DNA of 64,000 bases from Sarcocystis neurona (lineage: Eukaryota > Apicomplexa > Conoidasida > Eucoccidiorida > Sarcocystidae), in assembly GCA_000727475.1 (NCBI GenBank), contig KL647289.1:2895450-2959449 (forward strand), written 5' to 3'. The translations under genes were made by a program, and so were the position numbers. The stretch's first letter is position 1. Every line of letters starts with the position of its first letter. Under the pieces are notes generated by a model. The model did not search any database, was not told the DNA's origin, and saw only the letters and a program-made list of their open reading frames with translations. Of the stretch, positions 53,201-57,434 are shown one piece after another.

Positions 53201-54999
53201 CAGGGCCACTTTCGGATCGTTACCTCTGTTGCCGTCCAGTAGTCATCGATATTTTTCAGGATGCGTCCAGGTGTGGAGGCGTCGGCCCCTGCTATGGTTG
53301 TGACTTGTGCAGTCCAATCAGGGTGAGCTTTTTCAGAGTTATCAAAGTATCCCTGGCGGGTAGCTTGCACTGCCATCCACCGGGTAGTGAACACAGTGCG
53401 GCTTCCTGTGCCTGCGCCAGTCGCGCAGGAAGGGAAGTAGATGCTCGCTTGAAAACCAGTGCTGGTCACTTTTCCAATCAACACCATGCCGGCTCTATCC
53501 GTTTGGACTAGCGGGGGCGAAACAAATATGATAGGGCTGGTTATACGTTTTGTAAATCGAACGTCGATCCACTTGATGCTGCTCAGGTCGACCACGCCGA
53601 GCTCGACAATTTGTCCTGTTCACGTAGGAAACGCGCACGCACACGTCTCCATGGTGGCAGATGCTCTTCAGCATAGCCGCTGCTTTTCAAGAAAACGGCG
53701 TTTCAGTCACGCTAACCATATTCGCCTCCTTGTGGGAACGAAACCCACCTGACCTGTTTGGCACTGATCTCATTGGCTCACACTACCGGTACGCCACATC
53801 ACCTGCCGTTTCAGTGTTGCAGGGAAATCCCGTGGTGCTTCGAAAGCTTTCTGCCCCCACTCACCACGTGTCATTACCGGATAAACGATCAAAAGAAGCA
53901 TCAGAGCGGTGACGACCGTATCCGAACCTGTGCCACGACAGTGATGCCTCCGTGGTGCCTTGCAGCACTCTACTTCCAAGAGAGGAAGGCGACTGCTTCC
54001 CGACGACAGGTACATTGTGAAAAAACAGCTTCAACTCACGTTTTACAATGCAGGGAGGATAGGGACAGAGAGTTTTAAAGCCACCTCGCCGAAGACGCTA
54101 TGGAAAAGAAACTAAAAACGTTCATCGCTACAAAGCATGATACGATACGTGGACGCGGCGGTTTTTCGAGAAGGCGACATGCTCGCTATATCATTCCGAC
54201 AGCCAGGCAGGTCTGATAGAGTACGCAGAACGAAGTCCTTGAAGGGTACACACGTTTCTTGCTTCCGATATCTCCTCACACGACTGCAATCCTTCTGCCT
54301 AACAACCAGCGGTTGATGGCGCACAACACGCTACTAATAAGGCAATTGCTGGCGTTGAGGTGACTAGCGCAGTCAGACGTTGAGAAGGCTCCTGCAACGC
54401 GTAACTAGCCGTAAAATGTAGGCGGGAACGCTGAAAAGTTACGCATACTCCACAGGCGAAGAAGTTTTCAGTGTCCTCTACGCCGTCTCTGTGAAGCAAT
54501 TTGGTCTTTTTGAGGAAAAGGCGTCGTCGGCATTGTATATCGTACGTGTTCTTCTGTTTGTGCTGCTTAATTCGATTAAACACAAGTGTACTTGAACGAG
54601 TAGCGCGCCGTCGGCTATGCGTGAGTGTCTTGTAGCCACTTGAGAACTCGGCGTATTCAGCATCACCAGCGCGAGGTGTACTACTCTCAAACCTTGTCGA
54701 GAAATCGAAGCAGAGGCACGAGTCCCCGGCAAAAAGGCGTTTTACATCTTCAGCGATATTAGCATGTGTGTAGTAATAGCTGAACGCCGGTTTACATGGA
54801 CACGCCTGGCTGTCTCCTTGCCTTCAGCATGACGCAATCTTACCAGCGGTCTAACCATAAGAAAACCATTTAGTTTTCTCTGTGGGACTGTTTAAATGCG
54901 CTGAGTTGCCGTCCTTTACGCACCACTCTCCGCACACGGGTACCCAACGTGCGAGACACGGTCAGAAAATCAACGGAGCACGGCGGGTCCCACCAGCAC
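15089..54999 (-). CDS. Gene Q: giant mosaic lectin/TSP1 type I membrane protein
   Basis: Minus-strand multi-exon gene, 5' end unresolved (no convincing signal peptide found), stop at 15089-15091. Order from the N side: TSP1 pieces (55.0-53.9 kb), H-type lectin block (53.6-52.2), Cys module (51.2), SUEL lectin and AD/CxCP (50.3-49.5), Cys-rich exon (48.6), SUEL lectin and AD/CxCP (47.9-46.8), Cys module with AD/CxCP (45.5), Cys module (43.1), second H-type lectin block (41.6-37.9), double Cys module (36.2), AD/CxCP (32.9), two TSP1 (31.7), Glu-rich linker into TSP1 (30.6-27.4), then the block shared with gene P down to the transmembrane tail. The assigned exons total about 3,450 residues. Phase agreement across most junctions supports one gene, but several junctions (55.0-54.3, 50.7-49.8, 45.1-43.1, 41.6, 35.9-33.2, 28.5 and 23.4-20.7 kb) are unsolved, so a split into two or three genes is possible. 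Likely a surface or micronemal adhesin (inference). Confidence 0.65.
16521..16755 (-). CDS. Gene Q exon: second half of AD/CxCP domain
   Basis: Phase 0 in (acceptor ctacag), phase 1 out (donor GTGGGA), 235 bp. It begins YESCECPFGAVPCSS, then a helical stretch with Trp, a beta-like stretch, and closes with DCTSALTSYVLC. This matches 58036-58267 of gene P position by position (NTCRCPGRESRPCSS and YALVFC), and the internal single-exon copies in gene Q. Confidence 0.75.
17794..17969 (-). CDS. Gene Q exon: first half of AD/CxCP domain
   Basis: Phase 1 in (acceptor cccacgtgcag), phase 0 out (donor GTGAGT), 176 bp. It carries PLFAPWTPEHAP and ATCYIADLS, aligned with QLSIWTPTHPP and SSCYIADMS in gene P (58842-59041). 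It splices in phase 0 to the CxCP half at 16755. Confidence 0.75.
19060..19131 (-). CDS. Gene Q exon: TSP1 C-terminal strand
   Basis: A 72 bp phase 1-1 exon, acceptor ttcgagacttttcaag, donor GTCAGG. It contains KKECPGHRDTCHC, giving the last two cysteines of the TSP1 repeat built with 19392-19495 and 20664-20721. The counterpart in gene P is the 45 bp exon at 59667-59711. Confidence 0.6.
19392..19495 (-). CDS. Gene Q exon: TSP1 middle
   Basis: A 104 bp exon, phase 2 in, phase 1 out at a consensus donor GTAAGT. It encodes CYVEGAEAALRVRSRRLLV followed by TEIC: the second Cys of the CxxxC pair, the alternating Arg strand typical of TSP1, and the next Cys. It joins in frame to the 58 bp WSAC exon. 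Confidence 0.7.
20664..20721 (-). CDS. Gene Q exon: TSP1 start
   Basis: A 58 bp exon (acceptor cttttctcaccgcag, donor GTACGT, phase 1 to 2) encoding NDCNFTEWGEWSACTA, the classic W-x-x-W-S-x-C TSP1 start. The paralogous exon in gene P (60353-60410) has the same 58 bp length, the same phases and a near-identical peptide (SDCTLGEWDEWSACTD). Confidence 0.8.
21900..22080 (-). CDS. Gene Q candidate exon: short Cys/beta module
   Basis: One open frame here contains RNKCSAYIDTTHSSAFSFRV, then ERK and a closing CTC. This aligns with the gene P exon at 60923-61169 (KSCVTLGEAQDSHHTFVILE, HER, then CVYVVC). Position between the second Cys module and the TSP1 start also agrees. Splice limits are not settled. 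Two further open Cys-containing segments at about 22.4-22.6 and 22.8-23.0 kb might be additional exons. Confidence 0.35.
23460..23711 (-). CDS. Gene Q exon: Cys module B
   Basis: A 252 bp phase 1-1 exon with a strong acceptor (gcttttctccctcag) and donor GTACGC. A Pro/Ser/Lys linker precedes ACREMCQRAYLQCAVAH, i.e. C-x3-C-x6-C, then FPVCLNASL and EGCLPP. It matches 61224-61436 of gene P, and both exons end two codons after the same Cys-x-P motif. Confidence 0.7.
24503..25408 (-). CDS. Gene Q exon: Ser/Pro/Gln linker plus CYDP variant of CxCP domain
   Basis: A 906 bp phase 1-1 exon, acceptor CTGCAG, donor GTAAGC. It starts TKCFLSRTRRR (gene P copy: PKCFLSRTRQT), runs through about 140 residues of Pro/Ser/Gln low complexity, then the conserved core CACYDPADEPCTVEEVYDSL, a helix, EPLCSNSP, DRVHCPVPN and TFSKFKDLAELNQFCHEGL ending in Trp. 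Gene P has the same anchors (CECYDPEDEPCTAEEAFDSL, RMHCP, FTTFDSLKELTSFCNKGL) with a shorter linker. I read the core as a long variant of the CxCP domain. Confidence 0.75.
26279..26485 (-). CDS. Gene Q exon: Cys module A (Frizzled-like spacing)
   Basis: A 207 bp phase 1-1 exon, acceptor gtgcctgcag, donor GTACGA. Cys order is CAEC, then ACADACEKALESCRF (C-x3-C-x6-C), VEACFAETF, DDC. The gene P counterpart (62921-63127) is exactly 207 bp too. The spacing resembles the C-terminal half of Frizzled cysteine-rich domains; homology is not proved. Confidence 0.75.
27392..27457 (-). CDS. Gene Q exon: TSP1 C-terminal strand
   Basis: A 66 bp phase 1-1 exon (acceptor tccttgtctgcag, donor GTCAGT) with GQSVCPDLKTC, the last two TSP1 cysteines. 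The equivalent exon in gene P is 63768-63830 (DDCLDLPLC). It closes the TSP1 begun at the end of the Glu-rich exon. Confidence 0.55.
28450..28594 (-). CDS. Gene Q candidate exon: TSP1 middle
   Basis: The open frame APVRHRRETTRKAAPARVVQ followed by CFANRC has the TSP1 Arg strand and third and fourth cysteines. Its spacing from the preceding Cys is like that of the gene P copy (TVRHQRREP and NTHC). A phase 2 acceptor at 28595 fits the phase 2 donor of the Glu-rich exon. No clean phase 1 donor was found; a GC donor after CGGT is conceivable. Confidence 0.4.
29402..30605 (-). CDS. Gene Q exon: Glu/Ser-rich linker running into a TSP1 start
   Basis: A 1204 bp exon, phase 1 in (acceptor tcctggctgctcag), phase 2 out (donor GTGAGT). 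About 385 residues of low complexity: Ser/Thr/Pro, Glu/Lys-rich blocks (REAEEEEKEEGDKGEREDEK), and a short internal repeat SKPEAPQIGTTSG / SKSEAPQTGTTPA. The last residues, EECSVYSEWSGCDVP, are the first strand of a TSP1 repeat. The phase 2 end is the one used in the 58 bp TSP1 exons. Confidence 0.7.
31286..31714 (-). CDS. Gene Q exon: two tandem TSP1 repeats
   Basis: A 429 bp phase 1-1 exon beginning with a poly-Thr stretch. First repeat: GEWSEWGSCSATC, KKVRRRQVI, ELCSQLPTC. Second: CWMGEWGEWGEC, ETWKRKRTRPVY, AECSED, EEEDCSVTQQLP. Both TSP1s lie in one exon, unlike the three-exon TSP1s elsewhere in Q and P. The expected last Cys of the second repeat is not seen before the exon end, where Thr follows LP. 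Confidence 0.75.
32291..32905 (-). CDS. Gene Q exon: AD/CxCP domain with acidic insert
   Basis: A 615 bp phase 1-1 exon, acceptor ggttctcgcag, donor GTAAGC. It has CAVVDMSAES, then ALTCKCPNNYHACPQNLVDG ending in Trp, a roughly 70-residue Glu/Ser/Pro insert, and the closing segment RCRQETTLVFCPC. The first and last parts fit the single-exon AD/CxCP copies. The insert explains the length. Confidence 0.75.
33016..33174 (-). CDS. Gene Q candidate exon: beta-like segment
   Basis: A 159 bp phase 1-1 segment (acceptor actgcatcccag, donor GTAACC) encoding FLSAVMIAHKRVVSMSLGYV and GGGVTVKDDTLAFSAVTG. It loosely resembles the open segment at 50.4-50.64 kb (YLALASNHVVSYARATST). An additional open Cys-containing frame lies just upstream at 33.2-33.4 kb, but the junction is unsolved. 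Confidence 0.35.
33424..33556. repeat. ACT/AGT trinucleotide microsatellite
   Basis: Imperfect (ACT)n with interspersed TAGTACTAG blocks, then a shorter second block at about 33538-33556. It lies in a presumed gene Q intron. Read as plus-strand protein it would give poly-Thr or poly-Leu, which I treat as artefact. Confidence 0.85.
35876..36248 (-). CDS. Gene Q exon: double Cys module
   Basis: A 373 bp exon, phase 0 in (acceptor caccttccttgcag), phase 1 out (donor GTAAGT). Cys-rich throughout: YECQQKCLEEL, PDCAKQCRL, EECLRRCNAV, NSCLEGC, ICKEQCNSVILQKCTAA (C-x3-C-x6-C), INCLKLNC, AKC. The final part has the module A/B spacing. The first part may be a second, diverged copy. Confidence 0.7.
36769..36893 (-). 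CDS. Gene Q candidate exon, unassigned
   Basis: A 125 bp segment, phase 1 in (cattctccgattgtag) and 0 out (GTAGAC), which would bridge the phase 1 end at 37946 and the phase 0 start at 36248. It encodes VSRSSTAVKCSLPSQRKKRS and a Ser/Asp-rich part. No domain is recognised. The phase fit is the only support. Confidence 0.3.
37946..38237 (-). CDS. Gene Q exon: H-lectin block, last exon (copy 2)
   Basis: A 292 bp exon, phase 0 in (acceptor cggttccggcag), phase 1 out (donor GTAAGG). Beta-rich: EEPIIFATPLYP, LEVVLQIRG, RRVMVVWTRLC, FEIVGLLV. It occupies the same place and phases as 52216-52468 in copy 1. The fold is probably a continuation of, or a divergent repeat of, the H-type lectin-like beta sandwich. 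Confidence 0.6.
38984..39184 (-). CDS. Gene Q exon: H-lectin block, middle exon (copy 2)
   Basis: A 201 bp phase 0-0 exon (acceptor gttcaagtgcag, donor GTAGGC). Beta-rich: DVPVFVFRDNSSYLKLAFAT and ITVAVGLLIL, ending KGLRLQ. The copy 1 equivalent 52636-52872 is also phase 0-0, ends LEGIAFQ and uses the same donor hexamer GTAGGC. Confidence 0.6.
40308..40468 (-). CDS. Gene Q exon: H-type lectin, second half (copy 2)
   Basis: A 161 bp exon, phase 1 in (acceptor gctgttgcgagcag), phase 0 out (GTAAGT). It begins EASTVKAPVGWIAVPPGTYW, the closing strand typical of H-type lectins (GWIAV), followed by INVYLSSATPVTIPI. It completes the domain started at 41275. Confidence 0.7.
41275..41620 (-). CDS. 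Gene Q exon(s): Cys-rich segment and H-type lectin first half (copy 2)
   Basis: The downstream part (about 41275-41480) encodes WTAVRFPDPFSATPLVFMSL, then IVRNVAVAGFEVKILQQGC, with the F-P-x-P-F, P-x-V and V-x-x-x-G-F-x-V pattern of H-type lectins. The donor is GTCAGT, phase 1. Upstream, in another frame, NCVHFCTPACARI and KRCLEF form a Cys-rich segment starting at a CTACAG acceptor near 41640. The two frames overlap by about 180 bp, so the junction between them is unsolved. Confidence 0.6.
41866..41922. repeat. CAA-rich microsatellite
   Basis: Imperfect (CAA)n/(TAACAA)n on the plus strand in a presumed gene Q intron. Apparent poly-Leu on the minus strand is shadow. Confidence 0.8.
42895..43131 (-). 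CDS. Gene Q exon: Cys module
   Basis: A 237 bp phase 1-1 exon (acceptor ggttctttggtgcag, donor GTGCGT). It reads VPDCTTAV, IHCRVYCHIVYTECAAQ (C-x3-C-x6-C), a Ser/Gln linker, VTECFARIATRD and RQC. The six cysteines have the spacing of the 207 bp modules. Confidence 0.7.
43132..45086 (-). other. Gene Q internal stretch with no recognised exon
   Basis: Between the exons at 42895-43131 and 45087-45545. A minus-strand open segment at about 43.9-44.05 kb contains several Cys (MRVCSR, ALCCTPVH), and a plus-strand frame at 44.5-44.86 kb is open for 118 codons. Neither shows a module of this family or a convincing splice pair. Most of the stretch is probably intron. Confidence 0.35.
45087..45545 (-). 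CDS. Gene Q exon: Cys module fused to AD/CxCP domain
   Basis: A 459 bp phase 1-1 exon, acceptor ctgtgtttcag. It starts PDCDEAYSSAAIVSAEANYS, then CVWACASTLESACAS (C-x3-C-x6-C) and CVARALPTC, followed without an intron by KTACVIATPLQ, RDTCVCPGQASPCTPEEV, a Trp helix and WIFGVFCEG. The only donor at the conserved place is GCAAGC, so the following intron appears to be GC-AG. Confidence 0.75.
46196..46262. repeat. TA and GAGAGA microsatellite
   Basis: TCTCTC, then TATATA, then GAGAGAGA and again CTCTCTC around 46180-46270, in a gene Q intron. Other TA or CA runs in introns lie at 19618-19632, 23034-23080, 23210-23236 and 49168-49200. Confidence 0.8.
46824..47117 (-). CDS. Gene Q exon: AD/CxCP domain
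   Basis: A 294 bp phase 1-1 exon, acceptor gcgaacgctgttag, donor GTAAGT. It has FSCEPLPTLG, GECLCPNSADICSRPEAEA, a Trp helix (TASLWLEEV), a beta stretch, LCVPDASHFVLCKC. The whole domain lies in one exon, with no phase 0 intron before the CxCP motif. Confidence 0.75.
47586..47888 (-). CDS. Gene Q exon: SUEL-type lectin domain 2
   Basis: A 303 bp phase 1-1 exon, acceptor gcaactttccacgctcag, donor GTATTC. It reads RTCQPYQAIEIVEAMQG, TGCKTADVTNKLRSLC, GAQESCVLDE, LPVCGND and GLLWRAKC. This fits the SUEL/galactose-binding (rhamnose-binding) lectin pattern: Cys, I-x-I-x-x-A, internal Cys pair, S-C-x-V, P-x-C, and a closing aromatic-x-x-C. Compared with domain 1 it is compact and ends right after the last Cys. 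Carbohydrate binding is predicted from the family only. Confidence 0.65.
48300..48614 (-). CDS. Gene Q exon: Cys-rich segment, 3' limit unclear
   Basis: Acceptor gcggccgccttcag, phase 1. It contains PHCYQVLQGDERICTPVCLT (a C-x3-C), a Tyr/Trp/Ser-rich middle (LWNSYSYPAIAATSSAEMIE) and KLCTFGGRL, then a Ser-rich and a beta-like end. It may be a diverged Cys module. No clear phase 1 donor was found before the stop near 48290. Confidence 0.45.
49497..49784 (-). CDS. Gene Q exon: AD/CxCP domain
   Basis: A 288 bp phase 1-1 exon, acceptor gctctcaccgaacag, donor GTTCGA. It reads FRCATEIPIGL, AGVCRCPRTLEACTVKDAL, a Trp segment, IRFDAANMTFQAYNLQ, LCSRPTTLVICKG. It follows SUEL domain 1, just as the copy at 46824-47117 follows SUEL domain 2, so the pair has been duplicated as a unit. 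Confidence 0.7.
49860..50306 (-). CDS. Gene Q exon: SUEL-type lectin domain 1
   Basis: Acceptor cgtgcccaccag, phase 1; the 3' limit is approximate. It reads GDKCDGDYTEVHIVAALYTK, GDCNVVDVTERINQIC, SGCTLTKSE, VRQMCTGPMPEVATLNLMFN then C: the Cys order and V-x-I-V-A-x-L-Y strand of SUEL/galactose-binding lectins. About 35 residues follow the last Cys (FVDLDTADRVILHGWLDDEK), which domain 2 lacks. Confidence 0.65.
50400..50645 (-). CDS. Gene Q candidate exon: Cys/beta segment
   Basis: The open frame contains GACEEDCLTSCKSSVYVYGS, YLALASNHVVSYARATST, SFFVFVKMRT and VCSSPAEVC. It is beta-rich with two Cys clusters. The acceptor gtgaacag would need phase 2, so the junction with the phase 1 end at 50948 is unsolved. 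No family is recognised. Confidence 0.4.
50948..51187 (-). CDS. Gene Q exon: diverged Cys module
   Basis: A 240 bp phase 1-1 exon (acceptor cgtggatttcag, donor GTATGA). Cysteines occur in PNCKKK, FPACNLACESLW (C-x3-C), WKCTDVLACF and NTCKF. The C-x6-C step of the other modules is lengthened here. Confidence 0.6.
52216..52468 (-). CDS. Gene Q exon: H-lectin block, last exon (copy 1)
   Basis: A 253 bp exon, phase 0 in (CTGCAG acceptor), phase 1 out (GTAAGT). It encodes beta/alpha segments (VFALQKAAALDAPLLLVLRR, FLVALDDC, HTFEVTYAFK). It is positionally equivalent to 37946-38237 with the same phases, but sequence similarity is low. Confidence 0.55.
52636..52872 (-). CDS. Gene Q exon: H-lectin block, middle exon (copy 1)
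   Basis: A 237 bp phase 0-0 exon (acceptor gtgaacacgcgcag, donor GTAGGC). TPAVLLQIQNQ, MNAVIVTSTEGNLVQYRLQN, GGVKIGIFRYN and LAILEGIAFQ suggest a second, divergent H-type lectin-like repeat (P-x-V, I-Q, G-x-x-x-x-R). Confidence 0.6.
53224..53615 (-). CDS. Gene Q exon: H-type lectin domain (copy 1)
   Basis: A 392 bp exon, phase 1 in, phase 0 out (donor GTAACG). It reads GQIVELGVVDLSSIKWIDVR, F-TKRITSPIIFVSPPLV, GKVTSTGFQASIYFPSC and TTRWMAVQ. These are the strands of the H-type lectin family: W-x-x-V-x-F, s-P-x-V, V-T-s-T-G-F-x-x-x-I, and W-x-A. Copy 2 has the same domain interrupted by an extra phase 1 intron after the central Cys. Confidence 0.75.
53928..53972 (-). CDS. Gene Q exon: TSP1 C-terminal strand
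   Basis: A 45 bp phase 1-1 exon (acceptor cttcctctcttggaag, donor GTTCGG) with VECCKAPRRHHC. It has the same length and phases as the TSP1-end exon 59667-59711 of gene P. Confidence 0.5.
54201..54298 (-). CDS. Gene Q exon: TSP1 middle
   Basis: A 98 bp exon, phase 2 in and 1 out. KDCSRVRRYRKQETC and LSDLPGC give the Arg strand and the third and fourth TSP1 cysteines. The donor splits the codon of the last Cys (T|GT), exactly as in gene P at 60104. The first TSP1 strand (W-x-x-W) was not located. Confidence 0.5.
54440..54760 (-). CDS. Gene Q candidate exon, Cys-containing
   Basis: A frame open for over 140 codons from a phase 1 acceptor (atatcgctgaag). It contains AGDSCLCFDFSTRFES, YDIQCRRRLFL and ENFFAC. 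The C-x-C start and hydrophobic-Cys end loosely recall the CxCP domain. The fit is weak. Confidence 0.28.
54920..54999 (-). CDS. Gene Q most upstream recognisable exon: TSP1 piece
   Basis: An 80 bp exon, phase 2 in (acceptor tttgttcctgccag), phase 1 out (GTAAAG). It encodes CWWDPPCSVDFLTVSRTLGT followed by RVRRVV: a Trp pair, Cys and the basic strand of a TSP1 repeat. An earlier open segment at 55095-55156 (phase 1 to 0, RRRDCGSEVRN) might be another exon. Confidence 0.45.
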
Positions 55000-56664
55000 C
55001 TGGCAGGAACAAATTGAGATGTTAGAGTTACCCTTCACCGTGAGAGCGATAGGAATTGAAGAATTGAATATTCTTTAAAAAGTAGGGCACTTACCCGTGC
55101 TACCGTTTCTAGATGCCTATTTCTAACCTCAGAACCGCAGTCTCGCCTCCGAAACGCTGATTCTCGTGTAAGGCGATGAGGTTGCGTAGAGGGAACCGCG
55201 AAGGGAAAGACGAAACGCGAGTGGTAAAACATGTCTACTCGAAATTATTGACCACACACCGACAAGTGCAGGAAGCTGGAAGAGAGGGCAACCAATTACT
55301 TATAAGCTCCAGCAGTTGAGACCCAGGGAAGAGCCCCTTCGTGTATCATCACAAGACCTCGACACGCACGTGTGCCACCTGCTTGCGGTAATGGTCTTGT
55401 AGTACAGGTCCTCTATTCTGGAGTCTATCTCCGTCGCGATAGTCTCAGGTGAACTAGTGGTATCATTTTGAACTTTGAAGATTTTCCACGATGCAACTTC
55501 TTGTGTTTATGTCCCGAGGGAACGTGCAGTAGCTTTCCAGAAAAATCAAATTCAAGTGACCAATTGCATCTCACGATGACAGAAAAGGTGGCTTCTGCCC
55601 GCACGGATGTTTCAAAGCTTTTTGAGCTGCAGTTGCTCGTAGAAGTAGGTAGGTATCGGGCAGCCTCCTTCCCGGTTTCTCCCTTTGTGTCGACGTATTG
55701 TTCTACAGTGCACTAACGGTGGCAGCGCAAGCTGCACGCCATTGATCTGTGCCCTCAGATCGGTTTATTTGAAGTCGCATTCAATGCCAACGTTCCATCG
55801 CACCCAAAAATCTCCGTCTCGAGATATTAAGCAAAAACCGAGGCCCGCGTGGGTTGAGGACCTCTGATTTCAGTTCAACCAAGCATTACAAAATCCAAGC
55901 TATACAGTCAGTACTGCCGTTTGGTCATTGAGTAATCCCCTTGTATGTTCGCGGCCAACTTTGTACGCTACGCGATAGCCGTCTTTCTTTCTTTCTTCTC
56001 TCTCTATATATACACACCTATACGCGGCACATACACGAATAGGAAAACATGCAAATAAACTTCGCACTCACCAGTGTCAGCTGCACTCGTGCAGAGAAAT
56101 AGATGGGCGTAAAACGCTAACACGTGCAGCTAAGCGTCTGCAAACAAATGATGACCACGGTGTGCATGCATACACGTACATATAGACAACGTGGTACCTT
56201 GGAGAGCAACCATTCCTCAGTCATGCCGTGTGTGCACCAGACAACACAACGTCCGACAGGGTTCTGTATTTGCGTCCACGCAGTCTTCTTCCTTTTATGT
56301 TTCAGGCGCCACCGACGTCTGCGCTGACCCTAGAACTTGGGGCGTGAAACATATTTGGCTGTAGCGCTGTTTTGTTCATTGCGCCTCACCTGTCAGTCCC
56401 TAATATCTACCCCTCCAGATCACCGAAAGCAGAAAGGCCTCACACACTATAGGAAGACTGCAGTCAGACGTAAAAGATACACATGTAAGTGTAAACATAT
56501 TTTCACACAGAAAGCACGTACAAGCTTACGCATACATAAACAAGCACGTCGACGAGGATGCATGCCAAATAAGCACGCAGTGCCTACAGCCACGTGTCAC
56601 ACTAGGGTCTAATAAACTTCCCCTCCCCTGTTCAACAAGCTCGCTTCGCTCAGCTCATTCCGAC
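55000..56664. other. Spacer between genes P and Q
   Basis: This must hold the 3' UTR of gene P (stop at 56665) and the promoter and 5' end of gene Q if Q starts here. I found no convincing signal-peptide exon. A TTTC/TCTC tract sits at 55983-56005 and short TATATA at 56006-56012. No other feature is supported. Confidence 0.4.
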
Positions 56665-57434
56665 TCATTCATCTTTAAAACCCTTTGAGAGTCCATCCCT
56701 CTCTCTCTGCAGTGCAACCCCCGATGTCCCATCAGCCTCTGCAGCGGCATGGTGTGCTGAGGCACCACCCGATTCACCAGTCTCGGACGAGATCCTGACA
56801 GGGGTCCTTCTCCTAGAAAATAGCGAAGAAAATCTTTGCACGCCACCCTTTTCCGGGGAGACACTTTCAGTGAAAGATGAAGACGCCTTTCTGTCAAGGA
56901 CGAGGCATTCGTCTGCAAATGTCACGTATTTGACCTTCGAAGCGCGCTCTTTGTGCGTGGCAAAATCCGCCTCCTCCTCAGCATCGCGATCGTTAGCTCC
57001 CTTGTTCACACAGATTGATGCTTCACCTTCCTCGACCCCGTCGTGCTGCTGCTGTACTACACTCACCTGTCCAACCTTCACATTGTTGCCATCGTCCCCT
57101 GCAGCGGGTGCAGCACAGTCACCTGTCTCCTGCAACACAGCGTCGACGTAACCGATATCACCTTGCTCTTCCCCACTTTCGTAAGCCGCACTCCGCGTGT
57201 CTGCTTCCGCTTGGGTATCAGTAAATGCATTTTCTTCTCTTTCGAATGCTTCTTTTGCGTGAAGCTGGTCCAGTTCGCGGACGAGACGAGGATAACTACC
57301 CGATAGTCCTAGCATCTTTTGTACATCGCCACTATGTTGGAGGCAAAAAAGTACGCATGCAAGGCCAGCGAACAGGCCGAAAAGCAAGCACGTAAGCCAC
57401 ACAGCCGAAAGTTCTGCACTTGTTATTTCCTCCC
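56665..57434 (-). CDS. Gene P terminal exon: transmembrane helix and acidic tail
   Basis: Phase 1 in (acceptor gtttctgactgcag), 256 codons including the stop. The hydrophobic helix VWLTCLLFGLFAGLACVLFC is followed by LQHSGDVQKMLGLSGSYPRL (gene Q: VHYSGDLQKVLGLAGSF). Cysteines at the inner membrane face could be lipidated. The tail of about 215 residues is acidic and ends GLSKGFKDE. There is no Trp near the C-terminus. Confidence 0.85.

Noticed and set aside
53770..54015. Hydrophobic segment VVTALMLLLIVYPVM as a signal peptide for gene Q
   Set aside because: It lies after a donor that closes the 45 bp TSP1 exon and precedes the lectin exon in an intron; no in-frame acceptor uses it.
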